From contig NZ_MJLT01000068.1 of assembly GCF_001766675.1 (NCBI RefSeq), positions 62,001-126,000 on the forward strand: 64,000 nucleotides of DNA, written 5' to 3'. Each line of letters opens with the position of its first letter. The stretch's first letter is position 1. A program made the translations under genes and the position numbers. The stretch comes from Arthrobacter sp. SW1. GTDB lineage: Bacteria > Actinomycetota > Actinomycetes > Actinomycetales > Micrococcaceae. Of the stretch, positions 58,531 through 64,000 are shown piece after piece. The notes below the pieces were generated by a model that worked only from the letters and a program-made list of their open reading frames with translations, had not been told where the DNA came from and did not search any database.

Positions 58531-60768
58531 ATGGAGGGTCCCGAAATCCAGTTCTCCGAAGCGATCATCGACAACGGCCGCTTCGGCAAGCGCGTCATCC
58601 GCTTCGAAACCGGCCGCCTTGCCAAGCAGGCCGCCGGCGCGGCGATGGTCTACATCGACGACGACACCGCCCTGCTGTCCGCCACCACCGCCGGCAAGTC
58701 CCCGCGTGAAGGCTTCGACTTCTTCCCGCTGACCGTGGACGTCGAAGAGCGCATGTACGCCGCCGGCCGCATCCCGGGCTCGTTCTTCCGCCGCGAAGGC
58801 CGCCCGTCCACCGAAGCGATCCTGGCCTGCCGCCTCATGGACCGCCCGCTGCGTCCGGCCTTCGTCAAGGGCCTGCGCAACGAGGTCCAGATCGTCGTCA
58901 CCGTCCTGGCGATCAACCCGGACGAGCTCTACGACGTCGTGGCCATCAACGCCTCCTCGATCTCCACCCAGCTCTCCGGCCTGCCGTTCTCCGGCCCGAT
59001 CGGCGGCGTCCGCGTCGCCCTCATCGCCGACGAGCAGGGCAGCCAGTGGGTTGCCTTCCCGAAGCACTCGCAGCTTGAGAACGCCGTGTTCGACATGGTG
59101 GTTGCCGGCCGCATCGCCGGTGACGACGTCGCGATCATGATGGTCGAGGCCGAAGCCACGGACAACTCCTGGAACCTCATCAAGGAACAGGGCGCCACCG
59201 CTCCCACCGAAGAGGTCGTGGCCGAGGGCCTCGAGGCCGCCAAGCCGTTCATCAAGGCCCTGTGCGAAGCCCAGGCCGACCTGGCTGCCCGCGCCGCCAA
59301 GCCCACGGTTGAGTTCCCGATCTTCCTCGACTACGAAGAGGACGCTTACGCCGCCGTCAAGGCCGCCGCAGCCGACAAGCTTGCCGCTGTCTTCCAGATC
59401 GCCGACAAGCAGGAACGCGAAACCGCGTCCGACGAGCTCAAGGATGAGGTCCTTTCCAACCTCGCCGCAGAGTTCGAAGGCCGCGAGAAGGAACTCTCCG
59501 CAGCGTTCCGCTCGGTCACCAAGCAGGTTGTGCGCCAGCGCATCCTCAAGGACCAGGTCCGCATCGACGGCCGTGGCCTGACGGACATCCGCCAGCTCAC
59601 CGCCGAGGTCGAGGTGCTCCCGCGCGTTCACGGTTCCGCCATCTTCGAGCGCGGTGAAACCCAGATCATGGGCGTCACCACGCTGAACATGCTCAAGATG
59701 GAGCAGCAGATCGACTCCCTTTCGCCGGAGAAGACCAAGCGCTACATGCACAACTACAACTTCCCGCCGTACTCCACCGGCGAGACCGGCCGCGTCGGTT
59801 CTCCGAAGCGCCGCGAAATCGGCCATGGCGCCCTCGCCGAGCGCGCCCTGGTTCCCGTGCTGCCCAGCCGCGAGGAATTCCCGTACGCCATCCGCCAGGT
59901 GTCCGAAGCCCTCGGCTCCAACGGTTCGACGTCGATGGGTTCCGTCTGCGCCTCCACGCTGTCGCTGCTCAACGCCGGTGTGCCGCTGAAGGCTCCGGTT
60001 GCCGGCATCGCCATGGGCCTCGTCTCCGACGAGGTGGACGGCCAGACCCGCTACGCCGCGCTGACCGACATCCTCGGCGCCGAAGATGCCTTCGGTGACA
60101 TGGACTTCAAGGTCGCCGGTACCTCCGAGTTCGTCACGGCCATCCAGCTGGACACCAAGCTCGACGGCATCCCGGCCTCCGTCCTGGCCGCCGCCCTGAA
60201 GCAGGCCCGCGAAGCCCGCCTGCACATCCTGGACGTCCTGAACGCCGCGATCGACACCCCGGACGAGCTGTCCGAGTTCGCTCCGCGCGTCATCGCCGTC
60301 AAGATCCCCGTGGACAAGATCGGCGAGGTCATCGGCCCCAAGGGCAAGATGATCAACCAGATCCAGGAGGACACCGGCGCGGACATCTCCATCGAGGACG
60401 ACGGCACCGTGTACATCGGCGCCACCAACGGCCCGTCCGCCGAAGCCGCACGGTCCGCGATCAACGCCATCGCCAACCCGCAGGTCCCGGAAATCGGTGA
60501 GCGCTACCTGGGTACGGTCGTCAAGACCACCACCTTCGGCGCCTTCGTCTCCCTGACCCCGGGCAAGGACGGCCTGCTGCACATCTCCGAGCTGCGCAAG
60601 CTGGCCAACGGCAAGCGAGTGGACAACGTGGAGGACGTCGTGTCGGTCGGCCAGAAGGTCCAGGTGGAAATCACCAAGATCGACGACCGCGGCAAGCTCT
60701 CCCTCTCCCCGGTCGTGGCCGAGGAAGAAGCTGCTGAAGAAGCTGCTCCCGCGGAATCCGCAGAGTAG
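58531..60768 (+). CDS. pnp: Polyribonucleotide nucleotidyltransferase
   Basis: 3'-5' phosphorolytic exoribonuclease and polymerase. The 745 residues contain two RNase PH domains (the second with RGETQIMGVTTL, GSPKRREIGHGALAERAL and NGSTSMGSVCASTLSLLNAGVPL), a KH domain (about 590-650, GEVIGPKGKMINQIQEDTGADI) and an S1 domain (about 660-730, GERYLGTVVKTTTFGAFVSL). The ATG at 58531 follows GGAGG. A perfect terminator follows. In E. coli-like manner it probably autoregulates via its leader. Confidence 0.97.
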   Translation: MEGPEIQFSEAIIDNGRFGKRVIRFETGRLAKQAAGAAMVYIDDDTALLSATTAGKSPREGFDFFPLTVDVEERMYAAGRIPGSFFRREGRPSTEAILACRLMDRPLRPAFVKGLRNEVQIVVTVLAINPDELYDVVAINASSISTQLSGLPFSGPIGGVRVALIADEQGSQWVAFPKHSQLENAVFDMVVAGRIAGDDVAIMMVEAEATDNSWNLIKEQGATAPTEEVVAEGLEAAKPFIKALCEAQADLAARAAKPTVEFPIFLDYEEDAYAAVKAAAADKLAAVFQIADKQERETASDELKDEVLSNLAAEFEGREKELSAAFRSVTKQVVRQRILKDQVRIDGRGLTDIRQLTAEVEVLPRVHGSAIFERGETQIMGVTTLNMLKMEQQIDSLSPEKTKRYMHNYNFPPYSTGETGRVGSPKRREIGHGALAERALVPVLPSREEFPYAIRQVSEALGSNGSTSMGSVCASTLSLLNAGVPLKAPVAGIAMGLVSDEVDGQTRYAALTDILGAEDAFGDMDFKVAGTSEFVTAIQLDTKLDGIPASVLAAALKQAREARLHILDVLNAAIDTPDELSEFAPRVIAVKIPVDKIGEVIGPKGKMINQIQEDTGADISIEDDGTVYIGATNGPSAEAARSAINAIANPQVPEIGERYLGTVVKTTTFGAFVSLTPGKDGLLHISELRKLANGKRVDNVEDVVSVGQKVQVEITKIDDRGKLSLSPVVAEEEAAEEAAPAESAE

Positions 60769-60787
60769 TCTCTTCCTGAGCACAGGT

Positions 60788-60828
60788 CGCGGGGCCGGTG
60801 GTTCTCCACCGGCCCCGCGCCGTTTTTT
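60788..60828 (+). terminator. Rho-independent terminator after pnp
   Basis: Fourteen-base perfect arms (60788-60801 and 60806-60819) with a TTCT loop, followed by CCGTTTTTT. The M16 peptidase ATG is only 15 bp further on, so its transcription must come from read-through or a promoter inside this region. Confidence 0.95.
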
Positions 60829-60843
60829 CACCGAAAGGCTTTG

Positions 60844-62187
60844 ATGACTGTCGTACCTCTCCCGCTTGAGCAGACCTTGCCCGGTGGCGAACTGATTCAC
60901 GGCACTGAAGGCGGGTCCGTCGTCAGGCGCTCGGTGCTTCCCGGCGGGGTGCGCGTCCTGACCGAAGCCATGCCCGGGCAGCGTTCCGCCACCATCGGTT
61001 TCTGGGTGGGCGTCGGCTCCCGGGACGAGGCCGAGGGCCAGCACGGCTCCACCCACTTCCTCGAGCACCTGCTGTTCAAGGGCACCAAGCGGCGCACCGC
61101 CCTGGAGATCGCCTCCGCTTTTGATGAAGTAGGCGGCGAATCCAATGCGGCCACCGCGAAGGAAAGTACCTGCTACTTCGCCCGCGTGCTCGATTCGGAC
61201 CTCCCCATGGCCATCGACGTCATCGCGGACATGATCACCGGCGCCGTGCTCGATCCGGCGGAGCTGGAGCAGGAACGCGACGTCATCCTCGAGGAAATCG
61301 CCATGGACAGCGACGACCCCACCGACGTGGCCCATGAGAAATTCGTGGCCGCCGTGCTGGGCGAGCATCCGCTGGGCCGGCCCATTGGGGGTACCCCCGC
61401 CGCCATCAAGGGCGTTTCGCGGGACTCGGTCTGGGCGCATTACCAGCGCTATTACCGCCCCGATGAGCTGGTCATCACCGCAGCCGGGGGCCTGGACCAC
61501 GACGTCATCTGCGGCCTGGTCACAGAGGCATTGCGGGCTGCCGGATGGGAGCTGAGCGAAGGCGCCTCGCCGGTGGAACGCCGCTCCACCGAACGCGCCG
61601 TGATCGCCGGAACCGCAGGCCTGCACGTAGTCAAGCGTCCCGTGGAGCAGGCCAACATCATCATGGGCTGTCCCTCGCTGGTGGCCACGGATGACCGCCG
61701 TTTCGTGATGAGCGTGCTGAACGCGGTGCTGGGCGGCGGCATGTCTTCCCGCCTGTTCCAGGAAATCCGCGAAAAGCGGGGCCTGGTGTACTCCACCTAT
61801 TCCTTTGCCTCCGCGTACGCCGACGCCGGCTACTTCGGCATGTACGCCGGCTGCACGCCGTCGAAGGTCAAGCAGGTCCTGGAACTGCTGGGTGCCGAGC
61901 TCGAGAAGCTCGCAGCTGACGGCATCACCGACGAGGAACTGGTCAAGGCCGTGGGCCAGCTGAGCGGCGGCATCGTGCTTGCCCTGGAAGATACCGGATC
62001 CCGGATGTCGCGCCTGGGCCGGGCCGAACTGGTGTCCGGCGAATTCCAGGACATCGACGAAACCCTGGGCCGGATCAAGGCCGTCACCACGGCGCAGGTC
62101 CAGGAGCTGGCCCGCGAACTGGCCGCCTCACCGCGGACCATCACCGTGGTGGGACCGTTCGAGGAAAGCGAAACCTTCGGCCTCTGA
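60844..62187 (+). CDS. M16-family zinc peptidase (processing-peptidase type)
   Basis: Insulinase-type metallopeptidase of 447 residues. The inverted zinc motif HFLEH is at residues 71-75 with the distal Glu in ILEEIAMDSDDP. The C-terminal half has the typical RLFQEIREKRGLVYSTYSF motif. The family is a conserved neighbour of pnp in actinobacteria and Firmicutes. Start ATG 60844 has GAAAGG upstream; the adjacent TTG at 60841 is less likely. Confidence 0.93.
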   Translation: MTVVPLPLEQTLPGGELIHGTEGGSVVRRSVLPGGVRVLTEAMPGQRSATIGFWVGVGSRDEAEGQHGSTHFLEHLLFKGTKRRTALEIASAFDEVGGESNAATAKESTCYFARVLDSDLPMAIDVIADMITGAVLDPAELEQERDVILEEIAMDSDDPTDVAHEKFVAAVLGEHPLGRPIGGTPAAIKGVSRDSVWAHYQRYYRPDELVITAAGGLDHDVICGLVTEALRAAGWELSEGASPVERRSTERAVIAGTAGLHVVKRPVEQANIIMGCPSLVATDDRRFVMSVLNAVLGGGMSSRLFQEIREKRGLVYSTYSFASAYADAGYFGMYAGCTPSKVKQVLELLGAELEKLAADGITDEELVKAVGQLSGGIVLALEDTGSRMSRLGRAELVSGEFQDIDETLGRIKAVTTAQVQELARELAASPRTITVVGPFEESETFGL

Positions 62188-62200
62188 GCCCCTGCGCTCC

Positions 62201-62308
62201 ACCGGACATGTCCGGTGACGGAACTGAAGAGTGGACATATTCCGTATATGTCCACTCTTCGCGTTTCCGGGTGGACATGTCCGTCCAGGGAACGGTGGAC
62301 ATGTCCGT
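62201..62308. promoter_or_regulatory. Cluster of four GGACAT/ATGTCC palindromes
   Basis: ACCGGACATGTCCGGT (62201-62216) is a perfect 16-bp palindrome. GAAGAGTGGACATAT (62226-62240) pairs perfectly with ATATGTCCACTCTTC (62246-62260). GTGGACATGTCCGT occurs at 62271-62284 and again at 62295-62308. All four share GGACAT..ATGTCC. They fill the 152-bp gap upstream of the DUF1579-like gene. They could be an operator array, a cruciform or a terminator; the sequence does not decide. Confidence 0.7.
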
Positions 62309-62339
62309 GCGGCGGGCGGAAACTGGGGCCGGAGGCACC

Positions 62340-62798
62340 ATGCGCGAGCCGCACCTGTCCGCAGCCGAATCCCTGGCGGCGTTCCTCGGCCATTGGCGGG
62401 GGAGCGCGCAACTCCTTGTGTCGCCGTCGGGTCCGGCACGCACGGTGGACGCCGAACTCGTCTTCACCAAGGCTGCGGGCGGACACGCCGTGGTGCAGAG
62501 CTACGTGCACCGGGAAACCGACGGTTCGCGGGTGGAAGGCCACGGGGTCTTCACGGTGGACCCGGACCACGGCGACACCCTCTGGTACTACGTGGACAGC
62601 GCCGGCAAACCTCCCGAAGCGCCCGCCCGCGGCCATTGGAACGGTGGCACGCTCACCCTGGAGCGGCACAGCCCGCGCGGCACCTTACGGCACAGTTTCA
62701 GGCTCGACGGCGGCGAGCTGCTGCACAGCGCGAGCGTGCGGATGGGGACGGCCCCGGAGTTCGCGCGCGTGCTGCATGCCCGCTTCCGGAAGGTGTGA
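62340..62798 (+). CDS. DUF1579-like (lipocalin-fold) protein
   Basis: The 152-residue protein has a beta-rich, lipocalin/calycin-like pattern: FLGHWRGSAQLLVSP, ELVFTKAAGGHAVVQSYVH, HGVFTVDPDHGDTLWYYVDS, GTLTLERHSPRGTLRHSF. It may bind a small hydrophobic ligand; function unknown. The ATG at 62340 follows GGAGG at good spacing. The frame is open back to 62208, but that would make the palindromic cluster coding, which is unlikely. Confidence 0.78.
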   Translation: MREPHLSAAESLAAFLGHWRGSAQLLVSPSGPARTVDAELVFTKAAGGHAVVQSYVHRETDGSRVEGHGVFTVDPDHGDTLWYYVDSAGKPPEAPARGHWNGGTLTLERHSPRGTLRHSFRLDGGELLHSASVRMGTAPEFARVLHARFRKV

Positions 62799-62815
62799 CC
62801 GGGCTGCCGTGGAAG

Positions 62816-63082
62816 TTATCCGCCGGCGAACGGCGGCAGGACGTCGACGACGTCGTCCGCTTCCAGCACGACGGAACGGTCACGCACGGCCACCTCATTG
62901 CGCAGGAAGCTGCTGCGGGCGAGGATCCGTTCCAAGGGAGGAGTCCCGGCCGGGGGAGCCGGACGTTCGACGGCGAGCAGCGCCGTGAGCAGTCCGTCCA
63001 GGCTGCTGCCTTCCGGGAGCTGGTGGTGTTCCTCTTCGACTCCTGCCGCGGAGCGTGCGGCAGCGAAGTAACGTACGAGCAA
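62816..63082 (-). CDS. moaD: Molybdopterin synthase sulfur-carrier subunit MoaD
   Basis: Ubiquitin-like sulfur carrier of 88 residues with the obligatory C-terminal Gly-Gly (LPPFAGG). It begins LLVRYFAAARSAAGVEEE, the usual MoaD N-terminus. The best start is TTG 63082, preceded by GGAGG; the longer frame upstream is unsupported and overlaps moaA. It is six bases downstream of the moaA stop. Confidence 0.9.
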   Translation of the reverse strand: MLVRYFAAARSAAGVEEEHHQLPEGSSLDGLLTALLAVERPAPPAGTPPLERILARSSFLRNEVAVRDRSVVLEADDVVDVLPPFAGG

Positions 63083-63087
63083 GGTGC

Positions 63088-64000
63088 TTAGCCTCCGATT
63101 GCGCTCATGCTGCGGTCGGGCTGGACGAAGTCCGCGGCGCCGAGTCCGGTGTGGTCCATGCCGTGGGCCTTGGGCTTGATCCACATGGCGTCCTGCCAGC
63201 GGGCGGCCAGTTCATCGTCCGTGGCGCCCTGGCGGAGCAGGCCGAGCAGGTCGAACTCCTCCCGCGAAAACAGGCAGCTCATGATCTTGCCCTCGGCGGT
63301 GATCCGGGTACGGCGGCAGTCGGCGCAGAACGGCTCGGTCACCGAGGCGATGATCCCCACGGTGCCCAGCACGGGACCGGTTCCAGCGCCGGAAACTGCG
63401 TCCCGGCGTCGTACTTCAAAGCGTTCGGCGGGTGCGCCGTCGCGTTCGCGGGGATCCGGGCCCAGCACGAAGTCGCGGGAGAGCAGTTCCCGGATTTCGG
63501 CGGCGGTGATCATGTTCCGCCGGGTCCAGCCATGGTCCGCGTCGAGCGGCATCTGCTCGATGAAACGCAGCTCGTAACCCTTGCCCAAGGCCCAGTCCAG
63601 GAGGCCGGGCGCCTCGGCGTCGTTGATGCCGCGCATCAGCACGGCGTTGAGCTTGACGGGCCCCAGCCCTGCCTCCCAGGCGGCGTCGACGCCGGCAAGC
63701 ACCTTGTCCAGGAAGGGCCTGCGGGTGAGCTGGGCGAACGTTTCCTCGTGCAGGGAATCCAGCGACACGTTGATCCGGCTGAGGCCCGCCGCCTTGAGCG
63801 CGGCGGCCTTCTTGTCCAGGCCCACGCCGTTGGTGGTCATGGAGATCGGCAGCTCAGGGTGCTCGGTGCGCAAAGCGGCGATGATGTCCACGAGGTCCGC
63901 CCGGACCAGCGGTTCGCCACCGGTCAAGCGGAGTTCGCGGACTCCGAGCCGGTGCACACCCACGCGCACGATCCGGACAATTTCCTCCGCCGTCATCACG
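63088..64000 (-). CDS. moaA: GTP 3',8-cyclase MoaA (5' truncated by window)
   Basis: Radical-SAM enzyme of molybdenum cofactor biosynthesis. The visible 304 codons lack the N-terminal CxxxCxxC cluster, which lies beyond the window. Present are LRLTGGEPLVRADL, MTTNGVGLDKK, RINVSLDSLHEETF, KLNAVLMRGIND, RFIEQMPLDADHGW and the second cluster FCADCRRTRITAEGKIMSCLF. It ends DRSMSAIGG; the final Gly-Gly is important in this enzyme. The moaD gene follows directly. Confidence 0.96.
   Translation of the reverse strand, partial: VMTAEEIVRIVRVGVHRLGVRELRLTGGEPLVRADLVDIIAALRTEHPELPISMTTNGVGLDKKAAALKAAGLSRINVSLDSLHEETFAQLTRRPFLDKVLAGVDAAWEAGLGPVKLNAVLMRGINDAEAPGLLDWALGKGYELRFIEQMPLDADHGWTRRNMITAAEIRELLSRDFVLGPDPRERDGAPAERFEVRRRDAVSGAGTGPVLGTVGIIASVTEPFCADCRRTRITAEGKIMSCLFSREEFDLLGLLRQGATDDELAARWQDAMWIKPKAHGMDHTGLGAADFVQPDRSMSAIGG

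Noticed and set aside
58528..61626. 1032-codon open frame on the minus strand opposite pnp and the M16 peptidase gene
   Set aside because: It is antisense to two strongly conserved genes, runs across the pnp terminator, and shows no recognisable domain. High GC keeps antisense frames open.
62201..62308. GGACATGTCC cluster as SOS (LexA) boxes
   Set aside because: Actinobacterial LexA sites follow TCGAAC-N4-GTTCGA; these do not match.
62208..62339. Longer start for the DUF1579-like gene at 62208
   Set aside because: It would turn the palindromes into coding sequence and has no ribosome site, while ATG 62340 has GGAGG at good spacing.

Overview
The window is about 64 kb of GC-rich actinobacterial chromosome, most like the Micrococcaceae (Arthrobacter/Pseudarthrobacter/Paenarthrobacter type). 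This is judged from protein sequences and gene order (rpsB-tsf-pyrH-frr-cdsA, dxr-rseP-ispG-GNAT-proS, rimP-nusA-ylxR-infB-rbfA-truB-ribF-rpsO-pnp-M16 protease), from TANNNT-type -10 boxes, from many GTG starts, and from an apparent Actino-pnp leader. No phage, IS element, integrase, CRISPR array or rRNA operon was seen. Both ends cut genes: a GT4 glycosyltransferase at the left and moaA at the right.

Layout. 1-3.2 kb: GT4 glycosyltransferase, a CAU-anticodon tRNA with terminator, a glutaryl-CoA-dehydrogenase-like enzyme behind a perfect dyad, and a secreted M23 peptidase. 3.3-8.5 kb: rpsB, tsf, pyrH, frr, cdsA and a DivIVA-repeat protein. 8.5-15.3 kb: two divergent sodium:solute symporter units. 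The minus-strand unit is a four-gene operon (LytS-type kinase, LytTR regulator, small membrane protein, symporter). The plus-strand unit is DUF485 protein plus ActP-like symporter, with a CRP/GlxR-like site upstream. 16.2-29.0 kb: branched-chain amino acid catabolism, with an Lrp regulator facing bkdABC, then a TetR regulator facing mccB-mccA-acyl-CoA dehydrogenase-scoA-scoB-maoC-CitE-like lyase. The gene content matches the Mycobacterium tuberculosis Rv2495c-Rv2506 region.

29.1-35.6 kb: a lipase maturation factor homologue, then dxr, site-2 protease, YciI, ispG and GNAT. 35.7-39.6 kb: tandemly duplicated lipoproteins and an ABC exporter/TetR operon with a perfect 24-bp operator-like palindrome. 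39.7-47.6 kb: proS, a TSUP permease, a hydrolase, a PLP decarboxylase, an APH(6)-type kinase, a 55-bp tandem repeat, a VIT1-family transporter and a DUF4439 ferritin-like protein. 47.7-64 kb: the translation/RNA-processing superoperon with kynA inserted between ribF and rpsO, then the M16 peptidase, a cluster of GGACATGTCC palindromes before a small lipocalin-like gene, and moaD/moaA on the minus strand.

The least ordinary signals are regulatory. At least six genes look leaderless, with a -10 box ending exactly six bases before the start codon and no Shine-Dalgarno. Two acyl-CoA catabolic promoters share a GTTA-N8-TAAC dyad. There are also the clustered GGACATGTCC palindromes and the nested kinase/regulator/symporter operon. 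No clearly new multi-gene system was found.
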